From Rhizobium sp. NXC24 (GTDB lineage Bacteria > Pseudomonadota > Alphaproteobacteria > Rhizobiales > Rhizobiaceae), in the NCBI RefSeq assembly GCF_002944315.1, contig NZ_CP024314.1:1922001-1986000 (forward strand): a stretch of DNA of 64,000 nt, in the 5' to 3' direction. Position numbers and translations under genes: made by a program. The notes under the pieces were generated by a model, which was not told the DNA's origin, did not search any database, and was given only the letters and a program-made list of their open reading frames with translations. Every line of letters begins with the position of its first letter. Within the stretch, counting starts at the first letter, position 1. Below, piece by piece: positions 25,194-35,000 of this stretch.

Positions 25194-27755
25194 TTAGCTT
25201 TTTGGCTTGAGGCTTTCAGGGTCGTAGATCGGCTTGTAACCGATGCCAACCACCTCCACCGGATAGGTCTCGGCAAAATATTCGATATTAAGCTTGCGAC
25301 CTTCCTGGCAATGGCTCCATGGCAGGTAGGCGAGCGCGATATTCTTGCCGATGGTCGGGCCAAAGGCGATCGAGGTCGTGTAGGAGCGGCGGCCGAGTTC
25401 GTCCACCAGCACCTCGCCGGTTTCCGGATCCATGACCGGGAGGTTGCCGAGCGGATAGCGGGCAACACCCTTGCTGTCGACATTGTCGGTCATGACGAGG
25501 GTGCAGAGCATGGCCGGCTGATGGTCGCGTGCCTTGTACTCCAGATGTTTCGCCTTGCCGCGGAAGTCAGCTTCCTTAACCTTCGGGCGCGCGAGGTCGC
25601 ATTCGAGCAGGTTGTACTGGGTCAGCAGGTCTGCGTTCTGCAGGCGCAGGCTTTTCTCCATGCGGCGCGAGTTGGCATATGTTTCGACGCCGAAGGCCAT
25701 GACGCCCGTTGCCCGCAGCGCATCCCAGACCGCAAGGCCGTCCTCGTACGCCATGTGCAGTTCCCAGCCCTGCTCGCCGACATAAGAGATACGGAAGGCA
25801 GTGACCGACTTGCCGGCGATCACGATCGGCTTGATCGCTGCAAAGGCGAAGTTTTCGGGATCGAGTCCTGCCGGATCGGCAACGACCTTCTTCAGTGTGG
25901 CGCGGGCGTTCGGACCCCAGAGACCGATGGTGACGAATTTCTCGGAAACGTCGGTGACGGTGACGTTGAAGCCCTTATCCTCGGCAATGCGCTTTATGTA
26001 GTGGAAATCGCGCGGGCCGGCGTCCGCTCCGTCGATCACTCTGCAGCGATCGGCCATGCGAATGACCGTCAAGTCGGCGCGCACCATGCCCTCGTCGTCG
26101 AGGAAGTGGGTATAGATGCCCTTGCCGATATTGGCATCGCCGCCGATCTTTGCGGCACAGACCCATTCCATGAGTTCGACATGGTCAGGCCCCTCGACAT
26201 CGAACATGTAGAAGTGGCTGAGGTTGACGATGCCGCAATCCTCGCTCATCGCCAGATGTTCCGCATTGGAGACGCGCCAGAAGTGGCGATTGTCCCATTC
26301 GTTTTCGCGAACCGGAACGCGGTCGCCGTATTTCTCCAGCAGGTGTTCGTTGGCGGCATAGCCGTGAGCACGCTCCCAGCCACCCAGCTCCATGAAATAG
26401 CCGCCGAGCTGCTTTTCGCGCTCGTAGAAAGGCGAGCGCTTGACGTTGCGGCCCGAAGCATAGGGTTCGCGCGTATGGACCGCTGGGAAATAGATCTTCT
26501 GCGCGGCCTCGTAGCAGCGGCCTTCGATAAATTTCTCTTCGAGCTGGTGCGGGTAGAAGCGCGAATAGTCGATGCTGGCGTGGTCGATCTCGGTGCGACC
26601 ATCGGTCATCCAGTCGGCAATCAACTTGCCATATCCGGGACCGTCTTTGACCCAGATGGCAACGCAGTACCAGAGGCCGCGCACCTTCTGGCTCTCGCCA
26701 CACGACGGGCCGCCGGCGGCGGACACCTGCAGGAGACCGTTGAAGGAGTGGCCTTCATTATAGCCGAGCTCGCCGAGGATCGGTGTCAGTTCCATCGCGC
26801 GCTCGAGCGGCTCGAGAATCTGTTCCATGTCCAGGTCGCGCTGCGAGGGCGATAGGCGTGCCTCGTGCTTTTCGAGCAATTCGCGCGGATGGCACATGCG
26901 CGGATTGTCCTTCTCGTAGTAGCCCCACTCGATCTGACCGCCCTCGGTGGTCTTCGGGTCGCCGGTGTCGCGCATATAGGCGGAGTTGCCCTGGTCGCGC
27001 AGCAGCGGATAGCCGATTTCCTTGCCCGTGCCTTCAAATTCATTGTAGGGGCCGAAGAACGTCAGCGGGTGGTCGACGGGCATGACCGGCAGATCTTCGC
27101 CAACCATTTCGGCGATCAGGCGACCCCATAGGCCAGCGCAGACAACGACATGGTCAGCCATGATAGTGCCGCGATGGGTTACGACGCCCTTGATGCGGCC
27201 ACCTTCGACAATCAGTGACTTGGCCGGCGTATTGCCGAACACCTGAAGCTTACCGGATTTCTCCGCGGCATCAACCAACTTGCCGGCTACGGTTTGCGAG
27301 CGTGGAACGACGAGGCCCGCATCCGGATCGAACATGCCGCCCATGACCTGATCTTCCTCGATCAGCGGGAACATCTTCTTAATCTCGAAGGGAGTCACGA
27401 GATGGGCGCGCGTGCCAAAAGACTTGGCCGACGTCACCTTGCGCTTAATTTCTTCCATCCAAACGTCATCGCCGGTGCGAGCGACTTCGAGACCGCCGAT
27501 GCGAGCATAGTGGCCGAGCTTTTCGAAGAAATCGATGGAGTACTGGGTTGTCCAGACCGAGAGATAGTCATGGCTGGTGGTGTAGCAAAAATCCGAGGCA
27601 TGCGCCGTGGATCCGATGTCAGTAGGAATGCCCGACTTATCGATGCCGACGATGTTGTCCCAACCGCGTTCGATCAGATGATGCGCGATCGACGCACCAA
27701 CGATACCTCCGAGACCAACGATGACTACCCTCGCTTTTTCGGGAAACGCTGACAT
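25194..27755 (-). CDS. FAD-dependent oxidoreductase / GcvT-fold protein (dimethylglycine/sarcosine dehydrogenase-like)
   Basis: An 853-residue fusion. An N-terminal DAO-type FAD domain begins VVIVGLGGIVGASIAHHLIERG (about 9-30) and runs to about 375; an FAO_M-type middle segment follows; the C-terminal half (about 430-850) is a GcvT aminomethyltransferase fold that hands the released one-carbon unit to tetrahydrofolate. Family members demethylate dimethylglycine, sarcosine or similar N-methylated amines. An ATG at 27755 with GAGGGG Shine-Dalgarno is preferred to the GTG at 27761. No partner subunit genes are adjacent, so it is probably a single-chain enzyme. The exact methylamine cannot be decided. 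Confidence 0.87.
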   Translation of the reverse strand: MSAFPEKARVVIVGLGGIVGASIAHHLIERGWDNIVGIDKSGIPTDIGSTAHASDFCYTTSHDYLSVWTTQYSIDFFEKLGHYARIGGLEVARTGDDVWMEEIKRKVTSAKSFGTRAHLVTPFEIKKMFPLIEEDQVMGGMFDPDAGLVVPRSQTVAGKLVDAAEKSGKLQVFGNTPAKSLIVEGGRIKGVVTHRGTIMADHVVVCAGLWGRLIAEMVGEDLPVMPVDHPLTFFGPYNEFEGTGKEIGYPLLRDQGNSAYMRDTGDPKTTEGGQIEWGYYEKDNPRMCHPRELLEKHEARLSPSQRDLDMEQILEPLERAMELTPILGELGYNEGHSFNGLLQVSAAGGPSCGESQKVRGLWYCVAIWVKDGPGYGKLIADWMTDGRTEIDHASIDYSRFYPHQLEEKFIEGRCYEAAQKIYFPAVHTREPYASGRNVKRSPFYEREKQLGGYFMELGGWERAHGYAANEHLLEKYGDRVPVRENEWDNRHFWRVSNAEHLAMSEDCGIVNLSHFYMFDVEGPDHVELMEWVCAAKIGGDANIGKGIYTHFLDDEGMVRADLTVIRMADRCRVIDGADAGPRDFHYIKRIAEDKGFNVTVTDVSEKFVTIGLWGPNARATLKKVVADPAGLDPENFAFAAIKPIVIAGKSVTAFRISYVGEQGWELHMAYEDGLAVWDALRATGVMAFGVETYANSRRMEKSLRLQNADLLTQYNLLECDLARPKVKEADFRGKAKHLEYKARDHQPAMLCTLVMTDNVDSKGVARYPLGNLPVMDPETGEVLVDELGRRSYTTSIAFGPTIGKNIALAYLPWSHCQEGRKLNIEYFAETYPVEVVGIGYKPIYDPESLKPKS

Positions 27756-28444
27756 TTTCACCCCTCTTCGTTTCTAACGACATTGAAATTGACTGTATCA
27801 GGCCGGGTCTAGCAATGTTTTCGATGTGCCGTGCGACAGACTCCGACAGTAGATGTTCAAAGCGGGCCATCCGAAGCTTGCGGGTCATCCCGGTCGCGCC
27901 TGGCAGACATCCGCTGAAATGATCGCTTCTGACGGGACTGCAGCAAGGCTCGCCAGGTGCTAGGTATCCCTCTCACCGCAGGGATGCCATCGATTTTCCG
28001 TGCATCCGGACCTTCGGCATGAGATTTCCCGTCGATTTTTATATGTTCCTCACCGTCGCCTAGCCGGGACAGAGGAAACGTCTGCCGAAACGATCAACCG
28101 AAATGGTCTAATTCAGTAGAATTGAATGCTCGAAATACCGAAATCCTTGAAAGTACTTATCCGATTTCCGTATCGATCGTCTTTAAACCTATAGGCGCAA
28201 TCCTTACGTCCTCTATCGTTATGTCTATCAAGGCAACACCGATGTGAGATCACTCACGACCACGCCGTCCCTCAGTGGGGACTCGGGACGCGCGGTCATT
28301 TTCCCAGACAAATGAGCAGCCCAAGCGTTCGACACGCCCTTAATGCGTCGAGCGTAAAGCCGCGCGCAATCTCCCCGTCTTACAACCAACACCAACCGGG
28401 CGGCCGTCGGATGGACGAACCCGTGCGCCCATAGGAGAGAAGAG
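27756..28444. other. 689-bp intergenic region between divergent genes
   Basis: No credible protein gene. It contains a small hairpin at 27963-27988 (GGTATCCCT / AGGGATGCC) and a CRP-like dyad at 28243-28258. An sRNA could be hidden here but I cannot show one. Confidence 0.5.
28243..28258. promoter_or_regulatory. CRP/FNR-like dyad TGTGA-N6-TCACG
   Basis: TGTGA-GATCAC-TCACG matches nine of ten consensus positions of the CRP site TGTGA-N6-TCACA. It lies 187 bp upstream of the flotillin-like gene, rather far for direct activation unless the promoter is also distant. Confidence 0.4.
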
Positions 28445-30490
28445 ATGGAATCCTTACAATATCTCAGCCCGATGGAATGGATGGCGATCGAAATCGCCGT
28501 CGCGGTCATCGTGCTGGCAATCCTGTTCCGGTGGAGCGGCCTGGTCCGTTATATCCCCAACGACAGGCTCGGCATCCTCGAAAAGCTGTGGAGTTTTCGG
28601 GGCTCCGTCAAGAATGGCTTCATTGCACTCAACGGCGAAGCCGGGTTCCAGCCGGAAGTCGTGCGCGGCGGCCTGCATTTTTTCATGCCGTTCCAGTATT
28701 CGATGCATCGCGCCAATCTCGTGACCATTCCACAAGGCCAGATCGGCTACGTCTTCGCGCGTGACGGCAAGTCGTTGCCGCCGACCCAGACGCTCGCCTC
28801 GAATATCGAAGCCGATGACTTCCAGGACGTGCGCGGCTTTCTCCTCAAGGGCGGCCAGAAGGGTCCGCAGCGCAAGATCCTGCGCGAAGGCACCTATGCC
28901 ATCAATCTCGCGCAGTTCATCGTGCTGACGGCACAATCGACCCACGCCGTAAACCTGAGCTCGTCGGAACAAAAGCTGTTTGCGGATATGTCCACGCTGA
29001 TCACCGAACGGGATGGATTTGTGCCCGTCGTCATCCACGACGCCGAGGACCTGATCGGCATCGTCACTATTCACGACGGTCCGGCGCTGCCGGATGGCGA
29101 GATCATCGCGCCGACCGTTGCCAACGACCCGAAGGATCCGAATTTTCACAATAATTTCCAGGACCCGGAGAAGTTTCTCGATGCCGGCGGTTATCGCGGC
29201 CGCCAATTGCAGGTGCTTGCCGACGGCAGTTACTTCCTCAACCGCATCTTCGCAACGGTCGAACTCGTCGAGAAGACGATCATCGATGTTGGCACAGTGG
29301 GTGTCGTCGTCTCCTATACCGGCCGGCGAGGCGCGGATATTTCCGGCCAGTCCTATCGCCATGGCGAACTGGTCGAGACGGGCGCACGCGGCGTCTGGTC
29401 AACGCCGCTTCTGCCGGGCAAATATGCATTCAACACCTATGCCGGCAATATCGTCATCGTGCCGACCACCAACTTCGTGCTCAAATGGTCCAGGGAACAG
29501 TTCGGCGAGCACAGGCTGGACGAGAATCTCTCCGAAGTGTCGCTGATCACCAAGGATGCGTTCGAACCCGTGCTGCCGCTCTCGGTCGTCGTGCATATCG
29601 ACTATATGAAGGCGCCCCTCGTCGTGCAGCGTTTCGGGGACATCAAACGGCTGGTCGAACAGACGCTCGACCCGATGGTTTCGGCTTATTTTAAGAATAT
29701 CGCCCAGACCAAGACGTTGATCCAACTGCTGCAGGAACGCAGCGAAATCCAGCGCAAATCCGGTGATGAAATGCGCGAGAAGTTTGCCTCCTACAGCCTC
29801 GAACTGCAGGAAGTGCTGATCGGTACGCCGCGCGCCAACAATGGCCAGAACAGCATAGAGCAGATCCTGATCCAACTGCGCGAGCGCCAGATCGCCGTTG
29901 AAAAGGTCGAGACCTATAAATTGCAGGAAGCGGCTGCGATCCAGGAGCGCACATTGCGCGAGAAGGAAGCGCTCGCCGAACAGCAGGCCAAGATCACGAC
30001 ATCAGCACTCACCATCGAGATCAGCGAGAACGAGGGTAAAGCGCAGCTCGCCCGCACCCGCCAGCAGGCAGAAACCATTCAGGTCACGGCCAAGGCAGAG
30101 GCCGAGAAGGTGCGCCTCGCCGGTCTCGGTGAGGCCGACCGGATCAAGGCCATTGCGCTTGCCGATGCCGAACGTATCAAGGCGACCGGTTTTGCCGATG
30201 CAGAGAAGGTGCGCGCCGTCGGCCTGGCGGAAGCCGAAGCCACCGAGAAAAAGGTCGCGGCCTTCGGCGGGCCGGACTATCAGCTCAACTCGCAGGTGCT
30301 CATGCGCTTCGCCGAGGCGATCGAGAACGGCAAGCTGCCGCTCGTGCCGCAGATCCAGGTCGGCGGTGGCTCCGGCGAGAAGGGTGCCACCAATGGTCTG
30401 GTGGAAATGATGCTGTCAATGTTGGTCGCCGACCGGCTTGGACGACAGGCTTCGCCGACCGCGGTGCCGGCGCCGCTCGAGCAGGACTGA
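28445..30490 (+). CDS. Flotillin-like SPFH-domain membrane protein
   Basis: A 681-residue protein with one N-terminal transmembrane helix (about 12-30: MAIEIAVAVIVLAILFRW), an SPFH/band-7 region spread over about 30-450, and a long coiled coil (about 460-620) rich in repeated Ala-Glu-Lys units such as AKAEAEKVRLAGLGEADRIKAIALADAE in pieces. A short Gly-rich and hydrophobic tail ends the protein. The architecture is that of flotillin/YqiK-type scaffold proteins of membrane microdomains. It is longer than Bacillus FloT (about 510) because of inserts in the SPFH half. No NfeD-like partner is adjacent. A terminator follows directly. Confidence 0.85.
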   Translation: MESLQYLSPMEWMAIEIAVAVIVLAILFRWSGLVRYIPNDRLGILEKLWSFRGSVKNGFIALNGEAGFQPEVVRGGLHFFMPFQYSMHRANLVTIPQGQIGYVFARDGKSLPPTQTLASNIEADDFQDVRGFLLKGGQKGPQRKILREGTYAINLAQFIVLTAQSTHAVNLSSSEQKLFADMSTLITERDGFVPVVIHDAEDLIGIVTIHDGPALPDGEIIAPTVANDPKDPNFHNNFQDPEKFLDAGGYRGRQLQVLADGSYFLNRIFATVELVEKTIIDVGTVGVVVSYTGRRGADISGQSYRHGELVETGARGVWSTPLLPGKYAFNTYAGNIVIVPTTNFVLKWSREQFGEHRLDENLSEVSLITKDAFEPVLPLSVVVHIDYMKAPLVVQRFGDIKRLVEQTLDPMVSAYFKNIAQTKTLIQLLQERSEIQRKSGDEMREKFASYSLELQEVLIGTPRANNGQNSIEQILIQLRERQIAVEKVETYKLQEAAAIQERTLREKEALAEQQAKITTSALTIEISENEGKAQLARTRQQAETIQVTAKAEAEKVRLAGLGEADRIKAIALADAERIKATGFADAEKVRAVGLAEAEATEKKVAAFGGPDYQLNSQVLMRFAEAIENGKLPLVPQIQVGGGSGEKGATNGLVEMMLSMLVADRLGRQASPTAVPAPLEQD

Positions 30491-30496
30491 TTGTGG

Positions 30497-30522
30497 ACGG
30501 GCCGGTCATGCCGGCCCGTTTT
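30497..30522 (+). terminator. Rho-independent terminator of the flotillin-like gene
   Basis: Perfect 9-bp stem ACGGGCCGG / CCGGCCCGT with a 5-nt loop, then TTTT, starting 7 nt after the stop codon. Confidence 0.85.
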
Positions 30523-30539
30523 GCATCCTGCCCACAGGC

Positions 30540-30917
30540 TCATTGCGGCCCCTGAAACGACCAATGCGTCTGAATGATTTTCCACCCCTGCGGCTCGTGC
30601 CGGAAGACCTCAGTGCAGTTCCAGCGCATCGCCCCTTCCGTGCCGGCCCACGAGTGGAAATGATAGGTCAAAATCGCAACGTCGCCGACCGCCTCTACGC
30701 GCACATCGAGGAATTCGTACCGCGAGGCAAATATCTTGCCTCGAATGGTATCATAATGGGCATGCAGATTATCGAGCCCGTCGATGCGGCGTGGAATAAA
30801 GGGATCGAAATAGGTGACATTGCGGGATGACAGTTCAAGGAACCCATCGGGATCCCCATTGCACCACCGCGCCATTGCGGCTTTTTCCAACTCGACGACG
30901 GCATGAGACTGTGACAT
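30540..30917 (-). CDS. SnoaL-like / NTF2-fold protein
   Basis: A 125-residue NTF2-like alpha-beta barrel: LEKAAMARWCNGDPDGFLELSSRNVTYFDPF, then DVRVEAVGDVAILTYHFHSW and WNCTEVFRHEPQGWKIIQTHWSF, the usual SnoaL/DUF4440 layout. The start at 30917 follows AAAGGAGAG; a longer in-frame start at 30995 is not supported. Proteins of this fold act as isomerases, hydrolases or binding proteins, with no residue here that fixes the role. It is divergent from the HxlR regulator gene and probably under its control. Confidence 0.8.
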   Translation of the reverse strand: MSQSHAVVELEKAAMARWCNGDPDGFLELSSRNVTYFDPFIPRRIDGLDNLHAHYDTIRGKIFASRYEFLDVRVEAVGDVAILTYHFHSWAGTEGAMRWNCTEVFRHEPQGWKIIQTHWSFQGPQ

Positions 30918-30982
30918 CTGCTCTCCTTTAAAATTTTCCCGGTTGCGGAAGAGCCGTCCATTAATAGGATTTCCGTGTCCTT

Positions 30983-31015
30983 GGACAGTACGCACAAATA
31001 GCGCAGCTACTGTCC
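30983..31015. promoter_or_regulatory. Inverted repeat between SnoaL-like and HxlR genes
   Basis: GGACAGTA (30983-30990) and TACTGTCC (31008-31015) are exact reverse complements 17 nt apart. A second TGTCC half-site at 30976 forms TGTCC-TT-GGACA with the left arm. DUF24/HxlR regulators bind AGTA/TACT-type dyads, so this is a good operator candidate. Confidence 0.5.
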
Positions 31016-31039
31016 CAAATCGCCAAATTGTGGAACATC

Positions 31040-31417
31040 ATGCGCAAGCAACGTCATCAGGTCTATGCCAACTGCCCGGTAGAAGCAGCACTCGACATCA
31101 TTGGCGGCAAATGGAAGGCCATTCTGATTTTTCATGTCCTGGACGGGCCGAAACGATTCGGTGAACTCGGACGCCTGCTGCCGGGACTGACGCAGCGGAT
31201 GCTCACGACGCAGTTGCGCGAGCTTGAGGCCGATCACATCATCACGCGCACGATTTATCCGCAGGTGCCGCCCAAAGTCGAATATTCGATCACGCCCTTC
31301 GGCCAAACCTTGGTCCCGGTCCTGCGTGAACTGGCGCTGTGGGCTGAAGACCATGTGAAGCCCCTTATAGAGCAGGCACGACACGCAGATGCGGAGGCAC
31401 GGACAATCAATCGATAG
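31040..31417 (+). CDS. HxlR-family (DUF24) transcriptional regulator
   Basis: A 125-residue winged-helix regulator. The family core starts NCPVEAALDIIGGKWKAILIFHVL (about 12-35) with the conserved N-terminal Cys that senses electrophiles or oxidants in several members, then RFGELGRLLPGLTQRMLTTQLREL and the wing VPPKVEYSITPFGQTL. ATG 31040 is preferred over an in-frame TTG at 31028. Divergent from the SnoaL-like gene with an inverted repeat between them, it likely regulates that gene and itself. Confidence 0.88.
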   Translation: MRKQRHQVYANCPVEAALDIIGGKWKAILIFHVLDGPKRFGELGRLLPGLTQRMLTTQLRELEADHIITRTIYPQVPPKVEYSITPFGQTLVPVLRELALWAEDHVKPLIEQARHADAEARTINR

Positions 31418-31500
31418 AGGATGGCTTGTGCAAAGTTTGGGTTGACCGTTTTCGATGGCGAAGCGACACTTGTAGCCGGCAGCAAGGCAGGAGGAAAAAG

Positions 31501-31806
31501 ATGGATGAGCCAGACCGCTGGCGCCACATGGCAAGCGCACCGAAAGACGGCAGCCGGATCCTCGTCACGATCCGCCCGTCCGAACAGGGGCCGGCAGAAG
31601 TTGATCTCGCATATTGGTCGAATGGCGATCAGTTCGGTGCAGAAGGCTGGCGCGCCTCTGATTCCTCGCCCGGCCGCATCGTTGAATATGCCGAGCCGGA
31701 ATTGAAGTGCTGGATGCCGATGCCCTCGGCCAATCTCCAGCGCACCTCGATGCCCTCCCCCTGGGAAGGTGACGACGTTGAGCAGCTCGACGGGTCAGGG
31801 ATTTAA
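31501..31806 (+). CDS. Small conserved protein, DUF551-like
   Basis: A 101-residue protein: RWRHMASAPKDGSRILVTIR near the start and ELKCWMPMP later follow the pattern of DUF551/phage-type proteins ('IETAPKDG ... WMPLP'). ATG 31501 directly follows AGGAGGAAAAAG. No membrane segment or signal. Function unknown; it may be a relic of phage origin or a housekeeping rhizobial protein. Confidence 0.6.
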   Translation: MDEPDRWRHMASAPKDGSRILVTIRPSEQGPAEVDLAYWSNGDQFGAEGWRASDSSPGRIVEYAEPELKCWMPMPSANLQRTSMPSPWEGDDVEQLDGSGI

Positions 31807-31961
31807 GACCTCGCGCCGCCATGTGGCGAAGTTTCGATACATGGCGGGTGACAAAATCCGGTTGAGCTATCCACAACCATCCTTCGCCCGCGCGGTATCA
31901 TTCCAATCGGTACCGACCGTTAGGACACACTTCACGATCGACACATCGCTGTGGCTTTCAT

Positions 31962-31987
31962 AAAAACGGCGCGTCCGAGACGCGCCG
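31962..31987 (-). terminator. Rho-independent terminator of the giant adhesin gene
   Basis: Perfect 9-bp stem CGGCGCGTC / GACGCGCCG with a 3-nt loop (31967-31987), followed on the reverse strand by TTTTT (31966-31962). It lies 30 nt after the adhesin stop. Confidence 0.9.
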
Positions 31988-32016
31988 CTTGAGATTTCTA
32001 TGCCGACGGAAAGGCG

Positions 32017-35000
32017 TCAGGCGCCGGCGGTTTGCGTATGCGTTGCAAGCTGCTCTTCGTGGTTGTTGAACAGCACGTGGACGGCATCGTGGCCTGTCGG
32101 CGCGTAGTTCTGCAACGTGGCGACCACATGGGTTTCCGAGCCGGTGTTGATGCTGATCTTCGTCGAATTGGTTGCGGTGTCGACCGCTGCCGTCATCGAC
32201 GCGACAGCACTTGCCTCGGTCATGCCCGGATGTTCGCCGACCAGCGCGTTCAGCAGGTTCGAAACATCCAGCTTATCGCCCTCTCCCTTCGGGCTGAAGT
32301 CGGTGATGACGTCAGCCATGTTGAGGTTGTGCAGAGCCTGGGCATCGAGCACGAAAGTATCCGCACCGGCGCCGCCGGTCATGGTGTAACCGCCACCGCT
32401 CGTCAGCGTGTCGTTGCCGTCGGTGCCGTAGAGGTGGCCGAAGTCGATCTCGGCATAGTCGCCATCATGACCGAGCGAGAAGTCGCCGGCCGAGTAGTCG
32501 CCGGTGAGACCGATGCTGGCGGTGTGGGTGCCGTCGGTGACGGTCAGCACACCACCGGTTTTCGCCGCGTTTTCCGCATAGGAGAAGCTGGCGGTCGCGG
32601 CGGAGATGTCGCCGAACCGCAGCGTGTCATTGCCGTCGAGGCCGGCGATCGTGCCGGTGAAGGCGGCCGCGTGGTCGATGGTGATCGTAGCCTGGGCATC
32701 CGTGCTCAACGTAATCGCCTGGCTGAACGAGCCGCCGATTTCGAGGCCAGCGTGGCCCGACAACAGCGCCGTGCCGCTGCCGCTGACATTGCTCTCGAGA
32801 TTAATGTTGCCGCCATTCGCCCACAACACGCCATCATTGATGACGCTGCTGTGTATGTCGAGGCCGCCGGTCCCGGTCGCCTCCAGCGTGCCGGTGTTGC
32901 TCACAGCGTTGACACCCGTGTCGATGACGAGCGCGTGGCTGCCGTCGGCAATGATCGTGCCTTCGTTGACCAGCGTCAGGTGACCGTCGCCAAGTTGGCC
33001 TGCACCGGAGATGGTGTTGTCAACGTTGGTCAGCGTGACCGCGTCACCGCTGCCGAAGATGACGTTGGCCGCATCGTCGGACAGCGTCACCGTGCCGCCG
33101 CCGGTCAGCGTGAGGCCGTGCTGCACGATTTCGAAGGCCGTTTCGCTGCCGGTCGAAGAGAGATGGATGCTGCCGGTGTTGTCGAGCGTGCCGCTGAATG
33201 GCATCAGCGCACCGTCGCTAAGCACCATGTCGCCAGTATTGTGCGTCACCACGGTCTCGTTGAAGAGGAAGTCGTCTGCCGTAAGAGCCGCGGCGCTGAC
33301 GCCTGCCAAGGTAATGGTCTCGCCATCGCCGAGCGTGATGACGGCATTGCCCGACGCGTCGGTCGACAGATGGGCCTGAACGTCCGCAAAGCTTGAGAAG
33401 CCCGCAAAGCCGACCAGATCGATCTTATCATGCGCCGTATCGAAGTTGTGCACGACGTCGGTGCCGATGGTGTTCGCAAAGACCAGCGTGTCGTTGCCGC
33501 TCGATGCGGTGAGCGTATCGTCGCCCGACCAGGCAAAAATCGGCGCACCCTTGGCATAGGCTTCGATGTTGTCGGACACATAGGCCGTGCCGGTCGAGCC
33601 ATCGGCATTGATCCAGGTCTCGGTGACCTGAAGAACCAGTGCGCCGGTGACGCCATCGGGCGAGGTGACCGTCAGCGACGACGGATCGTTCGTCACCACG
33701 GACCAGGTGCCATCGGCATTATGCGTGCCTTCGCTGAGCACCCAGCCGGCGGGAAGGCCAGCAACGGTCAACGTGACCGCGCCGACATGATCCGACGGCG
33801 CAGAGAGCGCGAGGTTCATGGCCTCGCCGGAGGTGCCGGCGGGCTTGAAAGCGGTTAAGAAGCCGTCCGCTCCGGAATTGCCGGCCAGGTCCGTATAGCT
33901 ACTTCCTGCAACCCACACAGACTTCCAACCGTTATTGCCGGCGGTGTAATTCACCGTGTAGACGTCCTGTCCGGAACCGTTCAGGCCAACATGCATGAAG
34001 TTGTAGAGCGTATAATTGCCACTGCCCACGATGTCTGACACGTTAAACCCTGACACCGCCTCACTAAAGGTGAAGGTGAGGACGTTCGTTCCGCCGGAGC
34101 TACTTTGCGTTATGGCGACTGTCGGCGCCGTCGTATCGATCTTGATATCATAGGCGCCGCTCGTCGACAGCGGGCTGGTGGTGCCCGCATCCGTGAGCGA
34201 GGCACGGAAGTTATAAGTCGATCCGTTCGTCAGCGTCGGCGTGGTAATGTCGACATATCCATTGCTGATGTTGGTCGCCGTCAGCGTGACCGCCGAGCCG
34301 AGTGCGGTCGTGCCGTTATATAGCTGCACCGTATCACCGCTGACAGCACCGGTTCCGGTCAGGCTGACGCGGATCCCAAGATTGGTGTCATCCGTAACCG
34401 CACCATCAGCCAGGTTGCCTTGGATCGACCCGACATTGTCGGCGACACGGCTGATGCTCGGTGCCGATACCGACTCGTTGGTGCCGTGGATGGTCACCAC
34501 GATATCCTGTGAAGCCGTCCCGTCTGCGGACGTTACAGTCAACTTATCCGTAACTGCCTGCCCGCCGTTCAATGCCTGAACATTCGATGCAGAATTGTTG
34601 AGCGTGTAGCCCCAAACACCGGTCGTCGCATTGAAGGTGAACGTGCCGTAGGTGCCGGTCAGCGATGTCGGCGTCTGGAAATGGTTCTGGCCATTGTCGA
34701 CATCGGCAGTGGTCAGCACACCGTTTGCCGTCAACTGGCCGTCCTCGGTGACCGAACCGGTCGCCGTGCCAGAGATCGAGGCTGCGTCGTTGGTACCATT
34801 GACCGTCACAACGACCGTCTGCGTCGTGACGCCACCTTGGCCATCGCTCAACTGAACCGTGAAGCTTTCCTGCGGATGATCCGAAGCCGTCAACGGATCT
34901 GCCTTCGACTGATCCAGGGCATAGGTCCAGGTGCCATTCACACCGACGCTCAGCGTGCCGTAAGCGCCAGTGACCGACCCACCATTGACGGTCTGGCCGC

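Noticed and set aside
27963..27988. Glycine riboswitch near the dimethylglycine/sarcosine-type oxidoreductase
   Set aside because: There is only a single short hairpin; the conserved glycine-aptamer cores and a tandem arrangement are absent.
28228..28509. 93-codon reverse frame overlapping the flotillin-like start
   Set aside because: Overlaps a well-supported gene start and carries no domain or signal peptide.
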